Source of the DNA: Vibrio algivorus
Lineage (GTDB): Bacteria > Pseudomonadota > Gammaproteobacteria > Enterobacterales > Vibrionaceae
DNA: 64,000 nt
NCBI RefSeq assembly: GCF_002218005.2
Contig: NZ_AP018679.1
Span: 930,001 to 994,000 of the forward strand
Direction of reading: 5' to 3'
In this document: positions 25,436 to 34,923 of the stretch, piece by piece
Position numbering within the stretch: position 1 is the stretch's first letter
Layout of the letters: every line of letters begins with the position of its first letter
Translations under genes and position numbers: made by a program
The notes under the pieces: model-generated
Told to the model about the DNA's origin: nothing
The model's database searches: none
The model's input: only the letters and a program-made list of their open reading frames with translations

Positions 25436-27423
25436 TAATCTCGAGATAACGCATCGACAGGGTCAAGCTTGGCAGCATTTCTCGCCGGTAAAAAGCCGAA
25501 TACAATGCCAATTAAAGTAGAGCACACAAAGGCTGAAACAATGGAGGTAACGGAGTAAATCATTTGGAAGCCTCCGCCAAAAGAACTTAACAAACTACCA
25601 AAACCAAACGCTAATCCTATCCCCGCAATACCACCACATAAACAAACTAAAACGGCTTCAATTAAGAACTGACGTAAGATATCAATTTGCCTTGCACCGA
25701 CTGCCATACGCACGCCAATTTCTTTAGTTCGTTCGGTCACTGACACCAGCATAATGTTCATTACACCAATGCCACCCACCACCAATGAAATCACCGCAAT
25801 GGCAGAAATCAGCAGCGTCATTGTCGCCGTCGTTTTCTCAATATTTTGACGGATGGTATCAGTATTAATAGTGAAGAAATCTTCTGTTCCATGACGCATT
25901 TTTAGCAAATCAATAATGCCTTGCTCCGCCGCGGTACTTGGAGCATCTTCATCAATTCGAACCGTAATACTATTCAGATAACGTTGCCCCATCATACGAC
26001 CCGACATAGTGGTATAAGGCACCCATACTTTTAAACTATCACTATTACCAAAGGCGCTTTCTTTCGCCTCAGTAACACCAACAATTCGAACGGGTAAACG
26101 ACCTAAAAAAATCACTTTGCCCACGGCATTGGTATCAGGAAATAGCTCTTTGCGAGTATTATCATCAATCACCGCTTCTTGTGCTAAAGAGTCAATACTG
26201 TCATCTCCCCAAAATTGTCCATACGCCAATTCATAACCTTTAACACGGAAAAAATCAGGGCCAACCCCTTCGACAGTCGCGGTAACCGCTTCATTGTCAT
26301 AACGAATCGTTAGGTTTTTATTGAGTGATGGCGTCACACTATCGACATAAGATAAATGCGCCAAAGCTTCAGCATCGCTGCCTGTTAATGTTCTGACTCG
26401 GCCAGAACGACGATCACCAAACCCCGTGCCCGGTCGAATATCAATGGTATTGGTTCCCATTGAAGCGATATTAGATAAGATTTGTTTTTGTGTACCGTTA
26501 CCAAGCGCAACAACAGAGACAACCGATGCAATGCCAATAATAATTCCCAGCATAGTTAGAAAAGTACGCATTTTATGGCTAGTCATCGCCAATAGCGCCA
26601 TTTTTAGGGCATCTATTAAGCTATCCCAATGCCACCAATGTGATGCGGAATTTCCTCGCATATTTAAACTCGGATGGCTTGTATCTTGAGTTGCTTTCGT
26701 TTGAGGTTCCGAGTCTTGAATATTCGGATCTTGGCTGACATTTACCGTATCAGCGATGATCTCTCCGTCTTTAATTTCAATAATGCGATCTGCAAAGTGG
26801 GCCACATCCATATCGTGTGTGACTAAAATAATGGTATGCCCCATCTGATGCAGCTCTTTTAGCAGTGCCATCATGTCTTTACCACTTTGGCTATCCAATG
26901 CCCCTGTAGGTTCATCGGCCAGAATCACATCACCGCCATTCATCAACGCTCGTGCCACACTAACACGCTGCTGTTGCCCTCCACTTAATTGACTGGGCTT
27001 GTGAGTTAAACGCTCACCGAGTCCTAAGCGCGTTAATAACTGTTCTGCACGTTCACTACGTTGTACATGAGACACCCCAGCATAAACGGCTGGCACTTCA
27101 ACATTCCCCGTTGCCGTTAAATCACTTAGCAAGTGATAGCGCTGAAAAATAAAGCCAAAATATTCACGTCGAAGCTCGGCAAGTTGATCTGAATCCATGG
27201 TCGAAGTGTCTTGACCATTTATCCAATACTGACCTTCTGTTGGCTGATCTAAGCAACCTAAAATATTCATTAACGTCGATTTACCAGAGCCCGACGCGCC
27301 GACGATAGCCACCATCTCACCTTGTTGGATCTCAAGGTTAACTTGTTTGAGTACCGTTAATGATTCTTCACCACTTACGAAACTGCGCGATAATTCTTCA
27401 ATTTTTAACAATGGTTGAGTCAT
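25435..27423 (-). CDS. macB: MacB-type ABC transporter, fused ATPase and permease
   Basis: 662 aa. The N-terminal ATPase has Walker A GASGSGKST (~40-48), signature LSGGQQQRVSVARAL and Walker B VILADEPTGALD. A linker is followed by four transmembrane helices (one near 285, three at the C-terminus) around a periplasmic domain (~310-530). The C-terminal VTERTKEIGVRMAVGAR is the FtsX-like hallmark. MacB drives periplasmic substrates such as macrolides or peptides out through MacA and an outer-membrane channel. It starts two bases after macA. Confidence 0.94.
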   Translation of the reverse strand: MTQPLLKIEELSRSFVSGEESLTVLKQVNLEIQQGEMVAIVGASGSGKSTLMNILGCLDQPTEGQYWINGQDTSTMDSDQLAELRREYFGFIFQRYHLLSDLTATGNVEVPAVYAGVSHVQRSERAEQLLTRLGLGERLTHKPSQLSGGQQQRVSVARALMNGGDVILADEPTGALDSQSGKDMMALLKELHQMGHTIILVTHDMDVAHFADRIIEIKDGEIIADTVNVSQDPNIQDSEPQTKATQDTSHPSLNMRGNSASHWWHWDSLIDALKMALLAMTSHKMRTFLTMLGIIIGIASVVSVVALGNGTQKQILSNIASMGTNTIDIRPGTGFGDRRSGRVRTLTGSDAEALAHLSYVDSVTPSLNKNLTIRYDNEAVTATVEGVGPDFFRVKGYELAYGQFWGDDSIDSLAQEAVIDDNTRKELFPDTNAVGKVIFLGRLPVRIVGVTEAKESAFGNSDSLKVWVPYTTMSGRMMGQRYLNSITVRIDEDAPSTAAEQGIIDLLKMRHGTEDFFTINTDTIRQNIEKTTATMTLLISAIAVISLVVGGIGVMNIMLVSVTERTKEIGVRMAVGARQIDILRQFLIEAVLVCLCGGIAGIGLAFGFGSLLSSFGGGFQMIYSVTSIVSAFVCSTLIGIVFGFLPARNAAKLDPVDALSRD

Positions 27424-27425
27424 GG

Positions 27426-28592
27426 TTAAAATCTCATCGGTGGTTTACGGCCTTTAGTGCCAGTTGTAGCAGATGGCATACCGACAATAACTTCATCACC
27501 TTCTTCAAGACCTGATAATATCTCCGCGTTCACTTTATTATTAATGCCCACCGTAACAGGCTTGCGAACCACTTTATTATTTTCTAAAACTGGCACCATA
27601 AACCGATCTTTGCCTTTCGCTTTTTTCAACACTTGAGCGGGGACTAATAACGCACCTTTAGATTCATTAAGAATGATTGACACCTGTGCCGTCATCCCAA
27701 TACGCAACACCCCTTTCGGATTTTTCACATCAAATAGGGCGTTGTAATAAATAGCATCTGAATCCGTCACCGTTAATTGGCTATCATCGCCGGTCATAAT
27801 AGTCGGCCCCGGTTCAATCGCACGTAATGTGCCTTGGTATTTTTTATTCGGCTGACCCAAAATACTGAAATACGCGGTTTGACCCGGTTGAACGTGAATC
27901 ACATCCGCTTCGGAGATTTGCGCTTTAATAGTCATGGTATCAAGCTGGGCGAGCTCAATAATGGTAGGAGTGGTTTGGTTGGCGTTAACCGTCTGGCCAG
28001 TTTCAACTGAGGTATAAACAACCGTTCCATCCATCGGTGCACTGATGGTGGTGTAGCCTAGATCCACCTCGGCGCTATCAACATTAATTTTTGCTTTCTC
28101 GATTTCGGCAGTTAATTGGGCTAAATCGGCTTGGTAGATCGCCAGCGTCGCTTCTGCGCTTTCGTAATCAGCACGAGAACTAGCCTCTGCTGCTAACATA
28201 CCCTTCTGACGTTTGTATTCATATTGCGCTTGCTTGATTTGTGCCTGCTTTGCTCGATATTGCGCATTCAGGCTATCCAAAGATGCTTGTGATTCTTTAA
28301 GATTATTTTGCTGGGTCAGGCTATCAATCTGAGCAATCAAATCCCCTTCTTTAATCTCATCTCCTAGTGACACCGCCAGTTTCTGAATTTGCCCCGAAAC
28401 TTGAGCACCGACATTCACCAACTTAGCTGCTTGCAACATGCCATTGGCTAGCACGGTATTTTCAATATCACCTCGTTGTACTTTTTCGGTGGCATACACT
28501 GGTGCAGTCTCAGACTTACCATAATAAAACCAACCTGCTGCTCCAATCAGAGGAATAGCAACAATAAGAATCCAGCGTGTTTTAATTTTCAT
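27426..28592 (-). CDS. macA: MacA-type periplasmic adaptor
   Basis: 388 aa from the ATG at 28592. A membrane anchor (RWILIVAIPLIGAAGWFYYG) is followed by a lipoyl half starting LVNVGAQVSGQIQKLAV, the MacA signature. A helical hairpin is at ~95-185, followed by barrel domains ending in ILSGLEEGDEVIVGMP. It links MacB to the outer-membrane channel. No strong ribosome site is visible; a TTG two codons upstream is an alternative. First gene of macA-macB-OMF. Confidence 0.93.
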   Translation of the reverse strand: MKIKTRWILIVAIPLIGAAGWFYYGKSETAPVYATEKVQRGDIENTVLANGMLQAAKLVNVGAQVSGQIQKLAVSLGDEIKEGDLIAQIDSLTQQNNLKESQASLDSLNAQYRAKQAQIKQAQYEYKRQKGMLAAEASSRADYESAEATLAIYQADLAQLTAEIEKAKINVDSAEVDLGYTTISAPMDGTVVYTSVETGQTVNANQTTPTIIELAQLDTMTIKAQISEADVIHVQPGQTAYFSILGQPNKKYQGTLRAIEPGPTIMTGDDSQLTVTDSDAIYYNALFDVKNPKGVLRIGMTAQVSIILNESKGALLVPAQVLKKAKGKDRFMVPVLENNKVVRKPVTVGINNKVNAEILSGLEEGDEVIVGMPSATTGTKGRKPPMRF

Positions 28593-28859
28593 CAGCAAAA
28601 GGAATGTAAAGAAGACATAGCTAAGTTATACCGATTCTTTCGCGATCAGCATAGAGCAGGGGGTGTAAAGAAAAGTAAAAGTCGGTAAAGGAAGGATATA
28701 TACCCAAGTACAAACGTGACCATTCCCTCACTTCAAACATAAATCATCTACTCAAGCGACCTGTTAGCCAAAGGTCGAATAAGCACTTTTGAAATAACGC
28801 ATTAGGCTTTAATAGCTAAATTATTAATAACAATTACTCAAAATGGAAGAGGGTTAATT

Positions 28860-29879
28860 ATGTTTTCCTTACTACGTAAAACTCGAATCGGCCGGACATT
28901 TATCTGTACGGCTTCACTTGTTTCTACCTCAATGTTATTCGCATTTTCTGCCAATGCTGCCGATCCAATTGTGATCAAATTTTCACACGTGGTCGCCGAC
29001 AGCACTCCCAAAGGGCAAGGTGCATTACTGTTTAAACAACTGGTCGAAGAACGCTTAAAAGGCAAAGTCGAAGTACAAGTTTATGCCAACTCCTCTTTAT
29101 ATGGTGATGGTAAAGAAATGGAAGCCCTACTGCTTGGCGATGTTCAGTTTATCGCACCTTCTTTAGCCAAGTTCGGGCAGTATACTAAGAAACTGCAAGT
29201 CTATGATCTACCCTTCTTATTCCAAGATATTAGCGCGGTTGATAAATTCCAACAAAGCGATACTGGTAAGTCATTGCTCAAATCGATGGAAAATCACAAC
29301 ATCACCGGGCTTGGTTACTGGCACAACGGTATGAAACAGCTTTCTGCTAATAAACCTCTACATGTCCCGCGTGATGCACGAGGTCTTAAGTTCCGTGTGC
29401 AAGCATCTGATGTGCTAGATGAACAATTTAAAGCTATTCGCGCTAACCCAAGAAAAATGAGTTTTGCCGAAGTCTACCAAGGCTTACAAACCGGTGTAGT
29501 TAACGGTGCGGAAAATCCGTGGTCAAATATCTACTCGCAAAAATTCAACGAAGTCCAAGACTACATCACTGAGTCTAACCACGGTGTATTAGATTACATG
29601 TTGATCACCAATACCGAGTTTTGGAATGGCCTACCGGATGATATTCGTGATCAATTATCCAACATTTTGGATGAAGTAACTGAACACGTTAACTCTAAAG
29701 CGGGCGAGTTAAACCAAACTGCTAAGCAAGCGATTATCGATGCTGGCACCTCTGAAATTATTCAGCTTAAACCAGAAGAACGTGCTGAATGGGTCAAAGC
29801 AATGAAACCAGTTTGGGATAAGTTTGAAGACGATATTGGCTCAGATGTAATTGAAGCCGCCCTTGCTGTCGGTAATTAA
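28860..29879 (+). CDS. dctP: TRAP transporter substrate-binding protein DctP
   Basis: 339 aa with a signal peptide ending near residue 33 (FAFSANA). DctP landmarks are IKFSHVVADSTPKGQGALLFKQLVEERL, LPFLFQD and GLKFRVQAS (the Arg that grips the carboxylate). Also present are KMSFAEVYQGLQTGVVNGAENPW and YMLITNTEFWNGLP. Close similarity to C4-dicarboxylate binders suggests succinate, fumarate or malate, but substrate choice is inferred. GAGGG precedes the ATG. First gene of dctPQM. Confidence 0.92.
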   Translation: MFSLLRKTRIGRTFICTASLVSTSMLFAFSANAADPIVIKFSHVVADSTPKGQGALLFKQLVEERLKGKVEVQVYANSSLYGDGKEMEALLLGDVQFIAPSLAKFGQYTKKLQVYDLPFLFQDISAVDKFQQSDTGKSLLKSMENHNITGLGYWHNGMKQLSANKPLHVPRDARGLKFRVQASDVLDEQFKAIRANPRKMSFAEVYQGLQTGVVNGAENPWSNIYSQKFNEVQDYITESNHGVLDYMLITNTEFWNGLPDDIRDQLSNILDEVTEHVNSKAGELNQTAKQAIIDAGTSEIIQLKPEERAEWVKAMKPVWDKFEDDIGSDVIEAALAVGN

Positions 29880-29912
29880 TCATCGAATTCATTTAAAATA
29901 AAAGGCCAGCCA

Positions 29913-30611
29913 ATGAATGCTGTTCATCATTTATGGTCAAAGTTAGAGGAGGGCCTCGTTGCCTTCCTCTTAGCCGCCATGACCTTAGTGACATTTACTT
30001 ATGTCGTGCTTAATAACCTTTACACCCCTTTTTATGATCTATCTGATTGGTTCTATGCTCTGGAATGGTCAGCCACCAGTAATGCTTTTTTATCGATCGG
30101 TGATTTCTTTATAGGCTTGGCCCAAGAAATGACATGGAGTACGGCATTAACTAAAGCTTTATTCGGTTGGTTAATCTTTATTGGTATGTCTTACGGCGTG
30201 AGAATTGGCGGACATATTGGGGTCGATGTAGTGGTCAATCTACTTTCTACTCGCAAACAGAAAGTAATTGGAATTATCGCTTGTCTTGCTTGTTTAACCT
30301 ACGCAGCCATGATGACCTACGCCAGCTATGACTGGGTGAGCACCTTATTCCACGCCGATATTTACGCTGAAGATCTGGAAAAAATTGGCATTAAAGTATG
30401 GTATATCGGTGCAGTAGTACCTGTTGGATTTGCCCTGCTTTGGATTCGTTTTTTTGAAATTTTCATTCGTATTCTACGCGGCTTACAACTAGGGCTAGGC
30501 ATTGCTGATGAAACCAAAGACGCCATGAAACATGCGATGGCCATGATGCCAGAAGAATCACAATCAAGCGACCAAACAAAGCCAGCACAGCAGGATAAGG
30601 GCAAACCATAA
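29913..30611 (+). CDS. dctQ: TRAP transporter small permease DctQ
   Basis: 232 aa with four transmembrane helices. The GWLIFIGMSYGVRIGGHIGVDVVVNLL motif and a C-terminal charged tail are typical of longer DctQ proteins. It pairs with DctM in the inner membrane. It starts 33 bases after dctP and its last base overlaps the dctM start (ATAATG). Confidence 0.92.
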   Translation: MNAVHHLWSKLEEGLVAFLLAAMTLVTFTYVVLNNLYTPFYDLSDWFYALEWSATSNAFLSIGDFFIGLAQEMTWSTALTKALFGWLIFIGMSYGVRIGGHIGVDVVVNLLSTRKQKVIGIIACLACLTYAAMMTYASYDWVSTLFHADIYAEDLEKIGIKVWYIGAVVPVGFALLWIRFFEIFIRILRGLQLGLGIADETKDAMKHAMAMMPEESQSSDQTKPAQQDKGKP

Positions 30612-31894
30612 TGACGATTCTTTTTCTGTTTTTTAGCTTATTCCTACTGATGTTTATTGGTGTACCTATCGCCATTTCTTTAGGCTTATCCGGTGCATTA
30701 AGTATCTTATTTTTTAGCCAAGATTCGATTCGTTCTTTAGTTATCAAGCTGTTTGAAACCTCTGAACACTACACTCTGCTCGCCATTCCTTTCTTCTTGC
30801 TTTCTGGAGCATTTATGACCAGTGGCGGTGTGGCGAAAAGACTCATCGATTTTGCTAACTCTAGCGTGGGACACATCCGAGGCGGTCTGGCGATTGCAGC
30901 AGTTATGGCGTGTATGCTATTTGCCGCACTTTCTGGTTCATCACCCGCTACCGTTGCCGCGGTCGGCTCAATAGCAATTGCTGGTATGGTTCGCTCTGGC
31001 TATCCGAAAGAGTTCGGCGCTGGGATTGTATGTAATGCCGGCACCTTAGGCATATTAATTCCGCCTTCGATTGTGATGGTAGTGTACGCAGCCGCTACGG
31101 AAAGCTCGGTTGGTAAGCTCTTTATGGCAGGCGTTATTCCCGGTACCTTACTCGGGTTAGGTTTGATGGTCGCCATCTACATTATTGCACGTAAGAAAAA
31201 TCTCCCCGCTATGCCAAGAGCTAGCTTAAAAGAATGGTTATCTAGTGCTCGTCAAGCAGCGTGGGGATTACTGTTAATGGTGATCATTTTAGGTGGGATA
31301 TACAGTGGAATGTTTACCCCCACAGAAGCGGCTGCCGTTGCTGCCGTATATGCTGGGTTTATTGCGTTGTTTGTATATAAAGACATTACCATCAAACAGT
31401 GCCCGAACGTATTACTGGAAGCAGCTAAACTGACTGTGATGCTGATGTTTATCATTGCTAATGCGATGCTATTTGCATTTGTTCTTACTACAGAACAAAT
31501 CCCTCAAACCATTGCCGCTTGGATGATTAACCTCGGGTTATCACCCTGGATGTTCTTATTATTGGTTAACATTATTTTATTGCTGGCGGGTAACTTTATG
31601 GAACCCTCAGCGATTATCTTAATCCTTGCGCCCATTCTCTTTCCCATCGCAGTCGAACTTGGCATCGACCCAATTCACTTCGGCATCATCATGGTGGTCA
31701 ACATGGAAATAGGCTTAATCACGCCCCCCGTAGGCTTGAATTTATTTGTCACCTCCGCGGTCACCGGGATGCCACTTAGCGCCACCATCCGAGCCGCTCT
31801 ACCATGGTTAATGATCTTGTTGGTATTCTTGATGATTATTACCTACATACCCGCAGTATCACTGTGGTTGCCAAATGCATTGGGAATGCCTTAG
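30611..31894 (+). CDS. dctM: TRAP transporter large permease DctM
   Basis: 427 aa with about 12 hydrophobic segments. Signatures are the IFIGVPIAISLGLSG-like N-terminus, LFAALSGSSPATVAAVGSIAI, AGTLGILIPPSI, FTPTEAAAVAAVYA and GLITPPVGLNLFV. It carries out sodium-driven substrate uptake with DctP and DctQ. A terminator follows. Confidence 0.94.
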   Translation: MTILFLFFSLFLLMFIGVPIAISLGLSGALSILFFSQDSIRSLVIKLFETSEHYTLLAIPFFLLSGAFMTSGGVAKRLIDFANSSVGHIRGGLAIAAVMACMLFAALSGSSPATVAAVGSIAIAGMVRSGYPKEFGAGIVCNAGTLGILIPPSIVMVVYAAATESSVGKLFMAGVIPGTLLGLGLMVAIYIIARKKNLPAMPRASLKEWLSSARQAAWGLLLMVIILGGIYSGMFTPTEAAAVAAVYAGFIALFVYKDITIKQCPNVLLEAAKLTVMLMFIIANAMLFAFVLTTEQIPQTIAAWMINLGLSPWMFLLLVNIILLLAGNFMEPSAIILILAPILFPIAVELGIDPIHFGIIMVVNMEIGLITPPVGLNLFVTSAVTGMPLSATIRAALPWLMILLVFLMIITYIPAVSLWLPNALGMP

Positions 31895-31910
31895 CTGTCA
31901 GTGCATAAAT

Positions 31911-31941
31911 AAAAACGTGCCGGCGGGTTGGCACGTTTTTA
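31911..31941 (+). terminator. Terminator after dctM
   Basis: The arms AAAAACGTGCC and GGCACGTTTTT enclose an eight-base GC-rich loop, 17 bases after the dctM stop. Confidence 0.9.
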
Positions 31942-32051
31942 TATTACCCAGAATTCATTAATGAGCTTATTAACCAATACTTAATAGCTGAAGTTTTTCC
32001 TACCTAAAAAGCCAGTAATAATAGCTGGCACTCCTGCAATGAGAGCCTTAT

Positions 32052-32612
32052 TTAAAGCTCATTTGCAATTCTCCGATACCCTTGTACCAGTTCATGATTG
32101 GCCGATACCACAGACTCTGAAAATGCTGAGTATTCCGGCGGTACTTTCGAAATGCTTTCTAAATCAAATTGCGCACCAATATTCGTCATTGGCGGTACGT
32201 GGAAGTTTTCTGGTAAATCAAGCCCATCCACTACACAGTTGTGGCGAATAACACATCCACTACCAATCACACTATTAAATACAACTGAATTAAAACCAAT
32301 AAAAACATCATCACAAACTTCACATGGGCCATGAATAATAGAGCGATGAGCAATAGATGATCGTTCTCCAATAGTCACCGCAGCTCCTGCTTTAGAATGG
32401 ATCACGACACCATCTTGAATATTAGTATCACATTTGATGACAATCGCTTCCATATCCCCCTCGTCATTCACCTCATCGGCTCGGATTACTGCATAAGGGC
32501 CAATAAATACGTTATCTTCAACAATAACTTTTCCACAAATGATCGCCGTAGGGTCAATGAATGCAGTTGCCGATACTTGTGGCATGTGACCTGTCGGGTT
32601 TCTTCTTAACAT
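32052..32612 (-). CDS. Gamma-carbonic-anhydrase-like hexapeptide protein
   Basis: A 186-aa left-handed beta-helix of hexapeptide repeats (VIVEDNVFIGPYAVIRAD, IGERSSIAHRSIIHGPCEV, VFIGFNSVVFNSVIGSGCVI). The three metal-binding His of gamma-class enzymes appear to be present at 72, 89 and 94. In zinc-limited cells such proteins may replace zinc-dependent beta-carbonic anhydrases by using another metal. The gene follows the COG0523-DUF1826 pair with a 216-base gap, a grouping known from Zur regulons. AAGGAAG precedes the ATG. Catalysis is inferred. Confidence 0.82.
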   Translation of the reverse strand: MLRRNPTGHMPQVSATAFIDPTAIICGKVIVEDNVFIGPYAVIRADEVNDEGDMEAIVIKCDTNIQDGVVIHSKAGAAVTIGERSSIAHRSIIHGPCEVCDDVFIGFNSVVFNSVIGSGCVIRHNCVVDGLDLPENFHVPPMTNIGAQFDLESISKVPPEYSAFSESVVSANHELVQGYRRIANEL

Positions 32613-32828
32613 AATTACTTCCTTATTTATTATCTGAAATTGGTATGGTTAGTGGAAAATATAAATTAACGATTAAACGACAAATGTATTGCACTAATAA
32701 GTGCCTTACTGACTATCATTGCAATTCGTTAAGCAACAATACCTACACTTGCTTCGGTAATGGTGCTTTCATTCATCACTCGCACATTTTTTATCAATAT
32801 TACTGGCATAACCTATCAAGCCCTCCTA

Positions 32829-33497
32829 TTAGATAAAATCCAATGTAAGCAATAAGCGTCGCTCATTTGGTTCTACTGCAGGGGAACGATGAATGAGCCC
32901 GTTATCCTCATTACCTTCCCAACCACTCCCTTTTAGCAAAGCAACATCACCTACTTGCACTTTTTGAATCGAATTTTCATTACGGTACAAACCCGATAGA
33001 TGATCAGGTTGGCCAAGGCTTCCTGCACCAAGCTTGGTACGATCAACCCCTTTATTCTCAAGCCATTCCGTTGCCGGACCAACATAAGTTGTAACTAGTC
33101 GACAAGGCACATGATCAACGTGAAATTTAGGACACATTGGGCTATCTAGGCGAGTCAGTCTCAACCCCACTTCTTTTAAATCAAACAAGCAACAGAACAT
33201 ATCGACAATCAAAGCAATATCTTCACCCAATGCTTGGGCACACGCATAATCTTCTAATCGAGTGCAAACCCAATCTGCCGTATTATCTGGCGTCAGACTT
33301 TGAACCAATGGTAAAGGTTTATCGTCTTGGAGCATTTGATCGATATCTTGCATCATCTGCTTTGGAAGCGTGCGTTGCCATATCGCAATATTCGATTCAG
33401 GCTGATAGATATCGGTCAATATGCTCGGTGTATTATCTATCAATGACGAGGATATTGAATCAACAGGCGCAGGGCTTTCGACTATTTCTAAACTCAT
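32829..33497 (-). CDS. DUF1826 protein of the zinc-starvation module
   Basis: 222 aa from the ATG at 33497, which overlaps the stop of the GTPase gene (ATGA). Conserved-looking blocks are CTRLEDYACAQALGEDIALIVDMF, CPKFHVDHVPCRLVTTYVGPATEWL, GDVALLKGSGW and HRSPAVEPNERRLLLTLDF. The HxD ... H spacing suggests metal or a cupin-like fold, but this is unproven. DUF1826 genes are known neighbours of zinc-linked COG0523 genes. Its biochemical role is unknown. Confidence 0.82.
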   Translation of the reverse strand: MSLEIVESPAPVDSISSSLIDNTPSILTDIYQPESNIAIWQRTLPKQMMQDIDQMLQDDKPLPLVQSLTPDNTADWVCTRLEDYACAQALGEDIALIVDMFCCLFDLKEVGLRLTRLDSPMCPKFHVDHVPCRLVTTYVGPATEWLENKGVDRTKLGAGSLGQPDHLSGLYRNENSIQKVQVGDVALLKGSGWEGNEDNGLIHRSPAVEPNERRLLLTLDFI

Positions 33498-34699
33498 TCT
33501 TCCGTCTCCCAAGCAGCAAATGGGTCTGCTAAGGTTTGCCAAAACTCTTTCCCTGCTAGTACTTCTTCTTGCGTTAACAAACAATCCTCTAATGCTTGTA
33601 GTAATGCCGCTTTGTCGAGCCCTTGCCCAATGAACACCAATTCTTGGCGCATATCACCAAACGACTCAATCCAATTTTCTTCAATGGCGGCTATAGATTC
33701 AGGGTCGGTCGGCCATTGTTCCTTAGGAATCGCACTCCAAAACAGTCCGGCAAAACCATAATCGGCAATACCACCAGCTTGGTTCCACTGCCCAGCAAAA
33801 TCAGGACGGGAGGCTAACCAGAAGTAACCTTTAGAACGAATCAATTTTCCAAAACGAGAAAGGTGATGCAAAAGCTGATGAAATTTTTCAGGATGGAATG
33901 GACGGCGGGCATGATAACTAAAGCTGCTAATACCATATTCTTCCGTCTCGGGAATGTGCTCACCTCTCAACTCTTTAAGCCAGCCTGCTGCTTGTTCCGC
34001 ACGTTCAAAGTTAAACAACTCGGTATCCAATACATCAGAAATATTCACTTGCCCATTTTGGATAGCAATAATACGTGCGTGAGTATTTAAGGTTTTAAGA
34101 ATCGCCTCCAAACGCTTAATCTCATCAGCCTTTGCAAGGTCGGCTTTGCTGATCAAAATAACATCGGCGAACTCAACTTGATCTATCAGCAAGTCTGAAA
34201 CACTGCGGTGGTCTTCCTCGCCTAAATGTTGTCCGGTTTCTTGGAGAGATTGCGCGGCATCGTAGTCACGCAGGAAGTTTACGCCATCGACCACTGTCAC
34301 CATCGTATCTAAGGTCGCGATATCAGAAAGCGATACGCCATTTTCGTCAGCAAAAGTAAAGGTTTCCGCAACAGGAAGCGGCTCAGAAATACCGGTTGAT
34401 TCAATGACTAAATTATCAAATCGACCTTCTTTAGCTAGTTGTGAAACTTCCACAAGTAGATCTTCTCGCAAGGTGCAGCAAATACAACCATTGCTCATTT
34501 CCACCAGCTTTTCTTCTTTATGGTTTAGTGATACTTCATTTTTTACTGTTGCGGAATCAATATTAATTTCGCTCATATCGTTCACAATCACCGCGACTCG
34601 CTTACCTTCGCGATTATTGAGGATATGGCTAAGTACTGTCGTTTTTCCCGCACCAAGAAATCCCGATAAAACCGTCACGGAAATTTTTTTCTGATTCAT
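33494..34699 (-). CDS. COG0523 metallochaperone GTPase (ZigA/YjiA-like)
   Basis: 401 aa. Walker A is GFLGAGKTT (13-21), and the zinc-binding motif GCICC is at 71-75, the mark of the G3E COG0523 family. The switch-like LVIESTGISEP and the NKxD-type ISKAD are also present, with a C-terminal CobW domain (FSYHARRPFHPEKFHQLL; FWLASRPD). Members hand metal to client proteins when zinc is scarce. A strong Zur-like operator lies about 100 bases upstream, so this is a Zur-regulated type. First gene of the module. Confidence 0.92.
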   Translation of the reverse strand: MNQKKISVTVLSGFLGAGKTTVLSHILNNREGKRVAVIVNDMSEINIDSATVKNEVSLNHKEEKLVEMSNGCICCTLREDLLVEVSQLAKEGRFDNLVIESTGISEPLPVAETFTFADENGVSLSDIATLDTMVTVVDGVNFLRDYDAAQSLQETGQHLGEEDHRSVSDLLIDQVEFADVILISKADLAKADEIKRLEAILKTLNTHARIIAIQNGQVNISDVLDTELFNFERAEQAAGWLKELRGEHIPETEEYGISSFSYHARRPFHPEKFHQLLHHLSRFGKLIRSKGYFWLASRPDFAGQWNQAGGIADYGFAGLFWSAIPKEQWPTDPESIAAIEENWIESFGDMRQELVFIGQGLDKAALLQALEDCLLTQEEVLAGKEFWQTLADPFAAWETEE

Positions 34700-34801
34700 T
34701 TACCCACTCCAAAGCTCATCTATTTTATGCTTTCAGTTAACCATCTATGATTCATCGGATCTTAAATTTAAGAGACACAGATGGCCCGATTGAATTTTTG
34801 G

Positions 34802-34822
34802 ATATGTTATAACATAACAATT
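34802..34822. promoter_or_regulatory. Zur box
   Basis: The core TGTTATAACATAACA matches the gammaproteobacterial Zur consensus (AAATGTTATA, W, TATAACATTT) at 18 of 21 positions by my alignment. It lies 103 bases upstream of the COG0523 gene. Zinc-bound Zur would repress; zinc starvation would induce. Confidence 0.82.
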
Positions 34823-34863
34823 AGACTTCAAGATCTATTGTCTAAAAAGATTGATGAGCAAGT

Positions 34864-34890
34864 AAAAGCCCACCGATCTTGGGTGGGCTT
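34864..34890 (-). terminator. Terminator after cpdB
   Basis: The arms AAGCCCACC and GGTGGGCTT have a short loop and are followed on the minus strand by TTTTAC. It lies 34 bases past the cpdB stop. Confidence 0.82.
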
Positions 34891-34923
34891 CGTTGTTATA
34901 TTTCTACAATTTAATTTTGGTCA

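Noticed and set aside
32645..32836. 63-aa open frame in the gap before the DUF1826 gene
   Set aside because: No ribosome site, Tyr/Cys/Asn-rich random composition typical of AT-rich spacer.
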